Positions 12,847-21,394 of a DNA stretch of 64,000 nucleotides are shown piece after piece. The position numbers were made by a program, and so were the translations under genes. Below the pieces are notes generated by a model. That model ran no database searches. It saw only the letters and a program-made list of their open reading frames with translations, and was not told the origin of the DNA. This DNA comes from Clavibacter nebraskensis NCPPB 2581 (GTDB lineage: Bacteria > Actinomycetota > Actinomycetes > Actinomycetales > Microbacteriaceae): NCBI RefSeq assembly GCF_000355695.1, contig NC_020891.1, positions 1 through 64,000 of the forward strand, given 5' to 3'. The first letter of the stretch is position 1; each line of letters opens with the position of its first letter.

Positions 12847-13709
12847 TGACCGACTCACCCCGTACGGCGGCCGACCGCTGCTACCGGCACCCCGACCGGC
12901 AGAGCTTCGTGCTGTGCCAGCGATGCGGGCGGACCATCTGCCCCGAGTGCCAGACGCCGGCCGCCGTCGGGGTGATCTGCCCGGAGGACATGAAGGAGCA
13001 GCGTCGCACCGCTCCCCGCTCCCGGGCCTCGTTCGTCACGCGGATGACGCGGAGCTCCGCGCCCGTCGTGACGTACGGGATCATGGCGGTCTGCGCCGTT
13101 GTGTGGATCCTGCAGGTTCTGCCCGTCGTCGGCGGCTACGTCACCACGTCCCTGTGGTTCGCGCCCGTCTACGGCAGCTTCGCCTCCGGTGACTACGAGC
13201 CGTGGCGGATGCTCACCAGCGCGTTCACGCACTCGCCGTCGAGCATCCTGCACATCGTCTTCAACATGCTGTCGGTCTTCGTCTTCGGCCGCGTCCTCGA
13301 GCCGATGCTCGGACGTGTCCGCTTCCTGGCCCTCTTCCTGATCTCCGCGCTCGGCGGCTCGCTCGCGGTGGAGGTCATCGGCTCGGCGATGGGGGAGCCC
13401 CTGCAGGCCGTCGTCGGTGCCTCAGGCGCGATCTTCGGCCTCATGGGCGGCTACTTCGTGCTCGCGCGGAAGCTCGGCGGGAACGTCGGCCCGCTCCTCG
13501 GCATCATCGCGATCAACCTCCTGCTCGGCTTCGTCGTGCAGGGCGTCTCCTGGCAGGCCCACGTCGGCGGGCTCGTGACGGGCGCGCTCGTGGCGCTCGT
13601 GCTCCTGCGGACGCGGGACGGCCGTCAGCGCGGCGCGCAGATCGGCTCGCTCGCGGGCCTCGCGGCGGCGATCCTCGTGGCGGCCGCCGTCTTCCCCGTC
13701 ACGCTCTGA
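12846..13709 (+). CDS. Rhomboid-family intramembrane serine protease with N-terminal zinc finger
   Basis: Rhomboids cleave transmembrane helices inside the bilayer. The 287-aa protein starts with a B-box-like cysteine/histidine cluster (CYRHPDR, CQRCGRTICPEC, CPED; about residues 12-50) and continues into six or seven hydrophobic segments. The catalytic dyad is S193 in GASGAIFG and H239 in QAHVGG. The ATG at 12846 overlaps the ppiA stop. Substrates cannot be read from the sequence. A cluster of DnaA-box-like sites begins about 90 bp after its stop. Confidence 0.94.
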   Translation: MTDSPRTAADRCYRHPDRQSFVLCQRCGRTICPECQTPAAVGVICPEDMKEQRRTAPRSRASFVTRMTRSSAPVVTYGIMAVCAVVWILQVLPVVGGYVTTSLWFAPVYGSFASGDYEPWRMLTSAFTHSPSSILHIVFNMLSVFVFGRVLEPMLGRVRFLALFLISALGGSLAVEVIGSAMGEPLQAVVGASGAIFGLMGGYFVLARKLGGNVGPLLGIIAINLLLGFVVQGVSWQAHVGGLVTGALVALVLLRTRDGRQRGAQIGSLAGLAAAILVAAAVFPVTL

Positions 13710-13801
13710 CCGACCCGCACACGCACGCGCCGTCCCCTCAGGGGCGGCGCGTTCGTCGTACCCGGGTCCATCGATCCCCGTGCGTCCGGGGCCCAGCGAG
13801 G

Positions 13802-14018
13802 TTATCCACAGGCCAGTCCACAGTGGGGATAGTTACACGTGTGTGATTAGGGGCCGATGGGGGAGGGGCTCCGACGGCGTGGGGCGGTGTCGACCTCGGC
13901 CGGATCGCCACGCTCGTGGGCTTCCGCGGGTAACCCGTCGTACCGGCGGCATCCGGCGGACCGCTCCGCGCAGTTCTCCACATGTGTGGAGGGTTGTGCA
14001 CAGGAGCTCTGTGGACAA
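13802..14018. promoter_or_regulatory. Second DnaA-box cluster (rhomboid-crgA gap)
   Basis: The 395-bp gap 13710-14104 holds no gene but several DnaA-box-like 9-mers. They are TTATCCACA (13802-13810, perfect), a partial GTCCACA (13816-13822), TTCTCCACA (13974-13982) facing TGTGGAGGG (13985-13993), TTGTGCACA (13994-14002) and TGTGGACAA (14010-14018, perfect inverse of TTGTCCACA). The facing pair forms a perfect 7-bp inverted repeat with a 2-nt spacer. An unusually AT-rich patch with the palindrome ACACGTGT lies at 13828-13850. The composition and boxes resemble oriC. The role (titration, reactivation or a second bipartite origin part) is inference. Confidence 0.65.
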
Positions 14019-14055
14019 CGCGGGATCCTCGCGCTCGCATCGCCGGAGATGCAGA

Positions 14056-14088
14056 AGAGCCCGTCACCAGCGGGTGGTGACGGGCTCT
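14056..14088 (-). terminator. Terminator of crgA
   Basis: A perfect 13-bp inverted repeat (14056-14068 with 14076-14088) with a 7-nt loop lies 17 bp beyond the crgA stop. It would also insulate the upstream DnaA-box cluster from crgA transcription. Confidence 0.75.
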
Positions 14089-14104
14089 CGTGGTCGCGCT
14101 GGGG

Positions 14105-14344
14105 TCAGCGCCACCTGGTGGTCATGAGGAAGCCGACCAGGATGAGGCCGAAGCCGATGAGGATGTTGCCGACGCCGAGGTCGGGGATGGGGAACGCGTT
14201 GAGGCTCACGTAGTACACGATGAGCCATGCGAGCCCGACGAGCATGAAGCCGAACATGATGGGCTTGAACCACACGGGGTTCGGGGCGTCCTCGTCGCGC
14301 ACGCGTTCCTGGCGGGAGGGTCTCGTCGTCTTGTCGCGGGCCAT
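14105..14344 (-). CDS. crgA: Cell division protein CrgA
   Basis: CrgA is a small actinobacterial membrane protein that interacts with FtsZ/FtsQ/FtsI and tunes septum formation. The 79-aa product has a charged N-terminus, then two hydrophobic helices (about 26-48 and 61-77) separated by a short loop NAFPIPDLGVG, the family architecture. ATG at 14344. It is transcribed away from sortase E (starts 106 bp apart) and lies in the same position as Rv0011c. Confidence 0.93.
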   Translation of the reverse strand: MARDKTTRPSRQERVRDEDAPNPVWFKPIMFGFMLVGLAWLIVYYVSLNAFPIPDLGVGNILIGFGLILVGFLMTTRWR

Positions 14345-14450
14345 GCGGAGATTCTAGCCGTACCCTCCTCCACCGGGCCGGGAGGATGCCCGGCTCCACG
14401 GTGCGCTCCCGGAGGCCGTACCCCGCAGGTGCGCCGCCTACAATCGGGAC

Positions 14451-15251
14451 ATGAGCGCTCCAGGTCCCGCCCCCTCCCGCCGCGCGACGCGGCGCCGTGG
14501 TAGACGGGGGGATGCGCTGCTCGGCACGGTCGGGGTCCTCGGCGAGCTGCTCCTCACGGCCGGCGTGCTCATCATGCTGTTCCTGGGATGGCAGCTGTGG
14601 TTCAACGACATCGTCGTCAGCAGCGGCCAGCGCGACCAGGCGCTGGAGAACAGCCGGAGCTGGGCCACGGCGGCGCCGGAAGCGGCGGCTACTCCCGACC
14701 CGGCCGCCTCGCCCGCGGCACCGGGGGAGCCCGTCATCACCACAGCGCCCACGACCGACGCCACCGACTTCGGCAACATCTACATCCCGCGCTTCGGGCC
14801 CGACTACGTGGTGCCGGTCGCGACGGGGGTCGGCCTCTCGAGCGTGCTCAACCACGGCAAGATCGGCCACTACCGCGAGACCCAGATGCCCGGTGAGGTC
14901 GGCAACTTCGCCGTCGCGGCGCACCGCACCAGCTACGGCAAGCCCTTCAACCAGATCACCGACCTGCGGGTGGGCGACGCCATCGTGGTCGAGACACAGG
15001 ACGGCTGGTACACCTACCGCTTCCGTACACTCGAGTACGTGAAGCCCACCGGAGTCGACGTGCTCGACGAGGTGCCCCAGGCACCGGACGCGCAGCCCGG
15101 GGACCGCATCCTCACGATGACGAGCTGCAACCCGCTCTTCTCCGCCGCCGAGCGCGTCATCGCCTACAGCGTCTTCGAGTCCTGGCAGCCGCGGTCGGAT
15201 GCGGCCACGCCCGCGGCGCTGGCCGGCACGTCCTTCGCGAAGGCGGGCTGA
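14451..15251 (+). CDS. Class E sortase
   Basis: Class E sortases of high-GC Gram-positives join LAXTG-type surface proteins to peptidoglycan. The 266-aa protein has a basic N-terminus, one signal-anchor helix (about 24-48), a proline/alanine spacer and the sortase barrel. Catalytic residues are H158 (VAAHRTS), C226 (TMTSCNP) and R235 (AAERVIAY). Genes of this class commonly sit between crgA and pabA, as here. The following 52-aa gene starts 2 bp after its stop, so they are probably co-translated. No obvious LAXTG substrate was recognised in the window. Confidence 0.92.
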   Translation: MSAPGPAPSRRATRRRGRRGDALLGTVGVLGELLLTAGVLIMLFLGWQLWFNDIVVSSGQRDQALENSRSWATAAPEAAATPDPAASPAAPGEPVITTAPTTDATDFGNIYIPRFGPDYVVPVATGVGLSSVLNHGKIGHYRETQMPGEVGNFAVAAHRTSYGKPFNQITDLRVGDAIVVETQDGWYTYRFRTLEYVKPTGVDVLDEVPQAPDAQPGDRILTMTSCNPLFSAAERVIAYSVFESWQPRSDAATPAALAGTSFAKAG

Positions 15252-15253
15252 GC

Positions 15254-15412
15254 GTGTACGCGGCGTTCTGGCGCGTCCTGCCCGGGCCGGTGTGGGTCCG
15301 GCTGCTCATCGTCCTCGTGCTGCTCGCGGCCATCCTCTTCTCCCTCGTCACCTGGGTCTTCCCCTGGGTCGACTCCATCGTCAACACCCAGGAAGTCACG
15401 GTGCATCAGTGA
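15254..15412 (+). CDS. 52-aa single-pass membrane protein between sortase and pabA
   Basis: A GTG start 2 bp after the sortase stop opens a 52-codon frame whose TGA overlaps the GTG start of pabA. The product begins VYAAFWRVLPGPVWVR and continues with one strongly hydrophobic helix (about 15-38). It ends in a short polar tail. The tight spacing on both sides argues that it is a real gene translated by coupling. Actinobacteria often carry a similar tiny Trp-rich membrane protein in this interval; its function is unknown. Confidence 0.7.
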   Translation: MYAAFWRVLPGPVWVRLLIVLVLLAAILFSLVTWVFPWVDSIVNTQEVTVHQ

Positions 15413-16047
15413 CACGCGTCCTCGTCATCGACAACTACGACAGCTTCGTCTACACGCTCAACGGCTACCTGCAGCAGCTGGGCGCTGAGACCGTGGTGAT
15501 GCGCAACGACGACCACGCCGACGCCGACATGGCCGGGGTCATCTCCGAGTACGATGCGGTGCTGGTGTCCCCGGGGCCGGGCAAGCCCTCGGAGGCCGGC
15601 GTCTCGATCCCCACGGTGACCGCCGCCCTCGGGTCGGGCACGCCGCTGCTCGGGGTCTGCCTCGGGCACCAGGCGATCGCCGAGGCCTTCGGCGCCACGG
15701 TCACCAACGCCGAGGAGCTCATGCACGGCAAGACCTCGCTGGTCACGCACGACGACGGGGACTTCTACCTCGGCGTCCCGCAGCCGTTCACGGCCACGCG
15801 GTACCACTCGCTGGCCGTCGTCGACGGGACGGTGCCGTCCGACCTGCTGGTCACGTCCCGCACCGAGGGCGGCGTCATCATGAGCCTGCGTCACGAGGCG
15901 GCGCCCATCGTCGGCGTGCAGTTCCACCCGGAGTCGGTCCTGACCGAGGGCGGTTACCGCATGCTCGGCAACTGGTTGGAGGGCGCCGGGCTCGTCGGTG
16001 CTCGCGACACCGCATCGCGGCTGTCCCCGCTCGTCCACGTGGCCTGA
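15409..16047 (+). CDS. pabA: Glutamine amidotransferase, anthranilate/aminodeoxychorismate synthase component II
   Basis: It releases ammonia from glutamine for the chorismate-using partner subunit in folate (PabB) or tryptophan (TrpE) synthesis. The GTG at 15409 gives the family start TRVLVIDNYDSFVYTL. Motifs include the oxyanion loop SPGPGKP, nucleophile C84 in GVCLGHQ, and H173/E175 in QFHPES. Length 212 aa is normal. No chorismate-binding partner is in the window, so PabA and TrpG cannot be separated by context; the same position holds Rv0013 in mycobacteria. It converges on pknB with 117 bp between stops. Confidence 0.9.
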   Translation: MTRVLVIDNYDSFVYTLNGYLQQLGAETVVMRNDDHADADMAGVISEYDAVLVSPGPGKPSEAGVSIPTVTAALGSGTPLLGVCLGHQAIAEAFGATVTNAEELMHGKTSLVTHDDGDFYLGVPQPFTATRYHSLAVVDGTVPSDLLVTSRTEGGVIMSLRHEAAPIVGVQFHPESVLTEGGYRMLGNWLEGAGLVGARDTASRLSPLVHVA

Positions 16048-16164
16048 CCCGTCCGGGTGGGATGAGAATCGTCCGGCCTGAGCGGCTGCCCCTCCGACCG
16101 CGGTCGCCGGGGGCATCGAGCCCGGCGTCCGTCACCGGCAGGTGCTCGGTGGCGGAGGAGGGGA

Positions 16165-17907
16165 TCAGCCCTGCGTGGGAGCCGGGGCCGGAGTGGACGG
16201 TGCCGACGTGCTGCGGACCGCGCCCGTGCAGTAGGTGAGGGAGACGGTGGAGCGCTGGGCGACGTCCCCCGGCGGCACCGACTGCTGGCTGACCGGTGAT
16301 CCGTCGGCTCGGCCGCAGGACGGGTCGCGGCGGGTCGTGACGGTCAGATCCGATGCCTCGAGGAGCTTCTGCGCATCCACGAGCGGCTGGCCGAGGACGT
16401 CCGGCAGGGCGACCTTGCCGTTGGACAGGATCAGCTTCACCGCGGAACCCTTGTCGACCTGCTGGGAGGATGCCGGGTCCGTCTGCATGACCACGCCATC
16501 GGGGACCGTCGGCGACGACTGGCGTACCACCTCGCCCACCTTGAGCCCCGCGGACTCGAGGTTGGCGGTGGCGGTGCCCTCGTCCATGTTCATGACGTTC
16601 GGGACCTGGACCTCGGGCGGGCCCGAGGACACGAACACGTCGATCTCGGTCTTGGCGGCGACGTTCTCGCCCGGGTCTGGGTTGGTGCGCAGCACGATGC
16701 CCTCGGCGACCGAGGTGCTGACCTCCTCGCGTTCGAGGGGGACGAGGTCGGCCTCCTCGAGGGCCGCCGCCGCGCTCGAGTACGTGGAACCCGTGACGTC
16801 CGGGACGGTGGGGCTGATGTCGGGCGGCGCGATGGAGCTGAGGCTGGTGACCCAGATGACGACGGCGATGAGGATCACGACGACCACGGTGACGCCGGCC
16901 CAGATCCAGGGGACCGGCGGGCGGCTCTGGGTGCGGACGGTGCGGTCGTCGTCGACGCCGAGCTGGCGGAGCGCCTGCTGCGAGGAGGAGGGGCCGGCGG
17001 GGGCGCCGAAGAGCGTGGCTCCCACGTCGTTGGTCGGCGCCTCGCGGGGAGCGAGCGTGCCCGCGGCGGCGCGATCGAGGTCGGTGCGGAAGTCGCCCGC
17101 CGTCTGGAAGCGGGCGTAGCGGTCCTTCGCCATCGCCTGCAGGACGACCTGGTCGAGCTGCGGCGAGACGGCGTCCTGGACGGTGCTCGGGGCGACGGGC
17201 GTCTCGCTGACGTGCTGGTACGCGACGGCGACCGCCGTGTCGGCGCGGAACGGGGCCTGGCCGGTGAGCATCTCGAAGAGGACCACGCCGGCGGAGTAGA
17301 GGTCGGTGCGCGCGTCCACCGACTCGCCCTTGGCCTGCTCGGGGGAGAAGTAGCGGGCGGTGCCGAGGATGGCGGTGGTCTGCGCGATGGTTGCGGAGGT
17401 GTCGGACACGGCGCGCGCGATGCCGAAGTCCATGACCTTCACCTGGCCGGTGGGCGTGACCATGATGTTGCCGGGCTTGACGTCGCGGTGGACGACCCCC
17501 GCGCGGTGCGAGTACTCGAGCGCGGTGAGCACCTGGCCCATGACGCGGACGGCCTCGGCAGGCTCGAGCGGCCCGTCGGTGATGACGTCCTTGAGGAGGC
17601 GGCCCTCGACCCGCTCCATGACGATGAAGGGGACCGTGTGCGACGCGCCGTCCTGGTCGGTGACGACGTCCTCGCCCGCGTCGAAGACGCGCACGATGGT
17701 GGGGTGCGACATGCGCGCAGCCGCTTGGGCCTCCTGGCGGAAGCGGCTGCGGAAGGCGGGATCCTCGGCGAGGCCGCGACGGAGGACCTTGACGGCGATC
17801 CGGCGACCGAGACGGGAGTCGACTCCCTCGAAGACGTCGGCCATGCCCCCGCGACCCAGCAGCGCCCCGACCTCGTAGCGGCCGCCCAGCACACGGGTGT
17901 CGGTCAC
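16165..17907 (-). CDS. pknB: PASTA-domain Ser/Thr receptor kinase PknB
   Basis: PknB senses cell-wall fragments through PASTA domains and phosphorylates division and envelope proteins. The kinase domain (about 10-280) has K40, the catalytic loop HRDVKPGN with D142, DFG at 160-162 and activation-loop Thr177/Thr178. One membrane helix lies at about 333-356. Three PASTA repeats follow (about 367-555), the last with an unusual cysteine pair, and a Ser/Pro/Ala tail. Many homologues have four PASTA units. It is the last gene of the fhaA-to-pknB operon, 134 bp after pknA. Confidence 0.95.
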   Translation of the reverse strand: MTDTRVLGGRYEVGALLGRGGMADVFEGVDSRLGRRIAVKVLRRGLAEDPAFRSRFRQEAQAAARMSHPTIVRVFDAGEDVVTDQDGASHTVPFIVMERVEGRLLKDVITDGPLEPAEAVRVMGQVLTALEYSHRAGVVHRDVKPGNIMVTPTGQVKVMDFGIARAVSDTSATIAQTTAILGTARYFSPEQAKGESVDARTDLYSAGVVLFEMLTGQAPFRADTAVAVAYQHVSETPVAPSTVQDAVSPQLDQVVLQAMAKDRYARFQTAGDFRTDLDRAAAGTLAPREAPTNDVGATLFGAPAGPSSSQQALRQLGVDDDRTVRTQSRPPVPWIWAGVTVVVVILIAVVIWVTSLSSIAPPDISPTVPDVTGSTYSSAAAALEEADLVPLEREEVSTSVAEGIVLRTNPDPGENVAAKTEIDVFVSSGPPEVQVPNVMNMDEGTATANLESAGLKVGEVVRQSSPTVPDGVVMQTDPASSQQVDKGSAVKLILSNGKVALPDVLGQPLVDAQKLLEASDLTVTTRRDPSCGRADGSPVSQQSVPPGDVAQRSTVSLTYCTGAVRSTSAPSTPAPAPTQG

Positions 17908-18041
17908 GGGCTGCCTCTCGTCGGGATCGGGATTCGGACGGGGATGAGCTTACCGGGGGTCCGCTGGGGATCCGGGCGGACAGGGGACACGCGGACGGGG
18001 GCGGACGAGCGATCGCCGTCCGCCCCCGGGTGGAGCGCCGG

Positions 18042-19946
18042 TCAGGCGTTCCGGTGCGAGCTGGAGACGAGCGAGCGCTCGTCCGTGCTACCCGGGGCGG
18101 GGGTCGGCGCCATGCCGGTCGTGCCGCCGTTGCCGCCGCCGGTGCCGCCGGTGCCTCCACCGGTGCCGCCCGTTCCTCCGCCGGTTCCGCCCGGGGCGGC
18201 CTCGACGGTGACGGTGACCGTGCTGCTGTACGGCGACTCGTTGGTGCCGCAGATGGCGAGGTACTTGACGGTGAACGTGCCCGGGTTCGTGCCCACCTTG
18301 ATCTCGCCCGACGTGGTCTGCGCGTTCGTCGGGTTCGTGCTACCGCCCCAGGTGCCGGTGGCGCCCTGCGAGACGGAGTCCGCCTGGATCTGGTAGCCGT
18401 TGAGCGTCTGGCCGGCGGGGCAGGAGTACGCGGGCCAGGAGATGTCCACCGTCTGGCCGGCGCGGACGTCGGTCGGGGTGACGGTCGGCGTGCCGGGCGC
18501 GGCGGTGGGCAGCGTGGGCGGACCGTACGCCGTGATCTGGATGGTGGCGCCCTTCGCGACCGTGCCGGTGGGGGTGATCGCCGTGACGCGGCCCTCCTCC
18601 TCGCCGGACGGTGCGGCGCTGCCCGTGATGACGGTGACCTTGAGGCCGAGGGCGGTGAGCTCCTGCGTGACCGTCTTCTGGTCGCGGCCGATGTAGTCGT
18701 CGCGGTTGACGTCCACCGTGCTCGCGGTGGGTGACGGCGTAGGGGTCGGCGAGGGTGACGCGCTCGGTGAGGGAGACGCGCTGGTGGCCGTGGGGGCCGG
18801 GGCCGGGGCGTCGTCGCGCTGGCTCGCGAAGTACGCGAGGAGGCCGGCGACGATGGCTGCCACCACGAGGATCGCCACGCCCACGAAGATCCAGATGGCG
18901 CGCTTGCGGGCGCGCGGCTCCTCGGGCTCCTCGTCGTCCTCGTGGTCGAGGAGGAAGGGATCCGGCGTGCCGGCGCGCGACCCGGAGGAGGACAGGACCG
19001 TGGTCGCGCTCGTGTCGGCGGCGCGACGGCCGGACGGCATGAGCTGCGTGGCCTGCGTGGGCGTGCCCGGGTCCGCCAGCGCGGCGGCACCCGCGACGGC
19101 CGCGACCGCGATGGTCGCCGTGGCGACGTCGCCGCGGCGGAGCGCCTGCGCGGCGCGCGCGAGGTGAGAGGCGCTCTGCGGGCGATCGGCCGGCTTCTTC
19201 GCGATGCACGACATCACGAGGTTGCGCACGGGCTCGGCGACGGTGACCGGCAGCTCGGGCGGCAGCTCGTTGATCTGCGCCATGGCGATCGCGACCTGCG
19301 ACTCGCCCGTGAAGGGGCGGCGGCCCGCCAGGCACTCGTACGCGACGATGCCCATCGAGTAGACGTCGGTGGACGGCGACGCCGGGTGCCCGCTCGCCTG
19401 CTCGGGGGACAGGTACTGGACCGTGCCCATGACCTGGCCCGTGGCGGTGAGGGGCACCTGGTCGGCGATGCGCGCGATGCCGAAGTCGGTGATCTTCACG
19501 CGGCCGTCGGGCGTGATGAGCAGGTTGCCCGGCTTGATGTCGCGGTGGACGAGCCCGGCCTGGTGCGCGGCGTGGAGCGCCAGCGCGGTCTGGGCGATGA
19601 TGTCGAGCACCTTGTCGGTGGACAGCACGCGCTCGCGCTCGAGGATGGTGGAGAGCGCCTCGCCGGGCACGAGCTCCATCACGAGGAAGGCGCTGCCGTC
19701 CTCCTCGCCGTAGTCGAAGACGTTCGCGATGCCCTCGTGGTTGACGAGCGCGGCGTGGCGGGCCTCGGCGCGGAAGCGCTCGAGGAACCCGGGGTCGCCG
19801 AGGTACTCGTCCTTGAGGATCTTGATCGCGACCTTGCGCCCGATGACGAGGTCGGTGGCCTCCCACACCTCGCCCATGCCGCCGATGGCGATGCGATCGC
19901 CCAGCTGGTAACGCCCTCCGAAGGTCAGTCCGCTCGTGGGTCTCAT
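18042..19946 (-). CDS. pknA: Ser/Thr receptor kinase PknA with long extracellular region
   Basis: This is the second kinase of the cell-elongation operon, adjacent to the PBP and RodA genes. The kinase domain (about 10-272) has K42, HRDIKPGN with D136 and DFG at 154-156. A transmembrane helix lies at about 350-374. Outside, a Pro/Ser/Thr linker leads to one PASTA-like unit (about 413-475) and then a cysteine-containing beta-rich domain resembling FN3 (about 487-582). A Gly-Thr repeat tail (587-608) follows. Mycobacterial PknA has no such ectodomain. The start overlaps the pbpA stop by 4 bp. Confidence 0.93.
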   Translation of the reverse strand: MRPTSGLTFGGRYQLGDRIAIGGMGEVWEATDLVIGRKVAIKILKDEYLGDPGFLERFRAEARHAALVNHEGIANVFDYGEEDGSAFLVMELVPGEALSTILERERVLSTDKVLDIIAQTALALHAAHQAGLVHRDIKPGNLLITPDGRVKITDFGIARIADQVPLTATGQVMGTVQYLSPEQASGHPASPSTDVYSMGIVAYECLAGRRPFTGESQVAIAMAQINELPPELPVTVAEPVRNLVMSCIAKKPADRPQSASHLARAAQALRRGDVATATIAVAAVAGAAALADPGTPTQATQLMPSGRRAADTSATTVLSSSGSRAGTPDPFLLDHEDDEEPEEPRARKRAIWIFVGVAILVVAAIVAGLLAYFASQRDDAPAPAPTATSASPSPSASPSPTPTPSPTASTVDVNRDDYIGRDQKTVTQELTALGLKVTVITGSAAPSGEEEGRVTAITPTGTVAKGATIQITAYGPPTLPTAAPGTPTVTPTDVRAGQTVDISWPAYSCPAGQTLNGYQIQADSVSQGATGTWGGSTNPTNAQTTSGEIKVGTNPGTFTVKYLAICGTNESPYSSTVTVTVEAAPGGTGGGTGGTGGGTGGTGGGNGGTTGMAPTPAPGSTDERSLVSSSHRNA

Positions 19947-21394
19947 CTGTCCAGCACCGCCTCAATCACTTTCTTCGCCACGGGGGCGGCGAGGGTGTTC
20001 CCCGAGCCCGATCGTCCTCGTCCGCCGCCGTCCTCGACCAGGACCGCGACCGCCACCTGCGGGTCCGCCGCCGGCGCGAAGCCGGTGAACCACAGCGTGT
20101 ACGGGTCGTCGCTGCCGTTCTGGGCGGTGCCCGTCTTGCCGGCCACGTCGACGCCACTGATTCTCGCATTCGACGCGACGCCGCTCTGGACGTCGTCGAT
20201 CATCATCCGGGTCATGGTGTCGGCGGTCTCCTTCGAGATCGGGTCGGCGAAGCGGCTGGGGGAGAAGCCGGAGAGCTCGCTCAGGTCGGGGTTGAGGACG
20301 CTGTCGACGACGCTGGGCTTCATGACCTCGCCGCCGTTCGCGATGCCGGCCGTGACCATGGCGGTCTGCAGCGGGGTGGCGCGCACGTCGAGCTGCCCGA
20401 ACGCGGACTGCGCGGTCTGGGCGTCGTCGAGGTCGGGGGAGAAGACGCTCTTGGCGCTGGCCATGGGCACGTCTATCGACTTCCCGTATCCGAAGGCGTC
20501 GGCCATGGCCGCGATCCGCTCGGATCCGAGCGCGATGCCGAGCTGCGCGAACGGGATGTTGCAGCTGAGGCGCAGCGCGGTCGCGATGCTGACCTCCGCC
20601 TCGGGTCCGCACGCCCCTTCGCCGGCGTTGGTGATGACCGTGCCGGTGCCGGGCAGCGTGAAGGTCGGCGGGTTGGGCAGCAGCGAGTCGGGCGTGTACT
20701 GGCCCGACTCGATGGCGGCGGCCGCGGTGATGAGCTTGAACGTGGATCCGGGCGGGTTGAGGCTGTTCACCGCGCGGTCGATGAGCGGGTTCGCCGGGTC
20801 CTTCAGGAGCGACGAGTAGCTCTGCTGCACGGCCGCGCGGTCGTGCGACGCCAGCGTGTTCGGGTCGTAGCCGGGCTTGGACACCATCGCGAGGATGCGG
20901 CCGGTCTTCGGCTCGATCGCGACCACGGAGCCCTGCAGCGACCCGAGCGCGTCGTACGCCGCCTGCTGCACCTTCGGGTCGATCGTGAGCTCGACCGACG
21001 CGCCCTTCGGGTCCTGCCCGGTGAAGGTGCGCGTGAGGCTGTCGAAGAACTGCGTGCCGCTCGTGCCGCTGAGGACGTCGTTCATGGAGTCCTCGAGGCC
21101 CGTGGATCCCTGGCCGAGCGTGTAGTAGCCGGTGACCGCGCTGTAGAGGTCGGGCTGCGCGTAGGTGCGGAGGAACTTGTAGCGGTCGTCGACCGGCACC
21201 GAGGAGGCGATGGGCGTGCCGTCGACGAGGATCGAGCCGCGCTCGGCCGAGTAGCTCGCGATGATGGTGCGGCTGTTGCGCGGATCCGCCTGGAGGGTCG
21301 GCGCGGAGACGACCTGGATGACCGACGCCGCGACGAACAGGGCCACGAACATGGCCAGGACGAACACGGAGACGCGCTTGAGCTCGCGGTTCAC
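19943..21394 (-). CDS. pbpA: Class B penicillin-binding protein PbpA
   Basis: PbpA is a transpeptidase that cross-links peptidoglycan, usually paired with the SEDS polymerase encoded next to it. The GTG at 21394 overlaps the rodA stop (GTGA). The 483-aa protein has one signal-anchor helix (about 8-28), a dimerisation region and the transpeptidase domain. The active-site motifs are S217-x-x-K220 (STFK), S277-C-N279 and K420-T-G422. The length and motif spacing match actinobacterial PbpA. It is cytoplasmic-membrane anchored with the catalytic domain outside. Confidence 0.95.
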   Translation of the reverse strand: MNRELKRVSVFVLAMFVALFVAASVIQVVSAPTLQADPRNSRTIIASYSAERGSILVDGTPIASSVPVDDRYKFLRTYAQPDLYSAVTGYYTLGQGSTGLEDSMNDVLSGTSGTQFFDSLTRTFTGQDPKGASVELTIDPKVQQAAYDALGSLQGSVVAIEPKTGRILAMVSKPGYDPNTLASHDRAAVQQSYSSLLKDPANPLIDRAVNSLNPPGSTFKLITAAAAIESGQYTPDSLLPNPPTFTLPGTGTVITNAGEGACGPEAEVSIATALRLSCNIPFAQLGIALGSERIAAMADAFGYGKSIDVPMASAKSVFSPDLDDAQTAQSAFGQLDVRATPLQTAMVTAGIANGGEVMKPSVVDSVLNPDLSELSGFSPSRFADPISKETADTMTRMMIDDVQSGVASNARISGVDVAGKTGTAQNGSDDPYTLWFTGFAPAADPQVAVAVLVEDGGGRGRSGSGNTLAAPVAKKVIEAVLDR

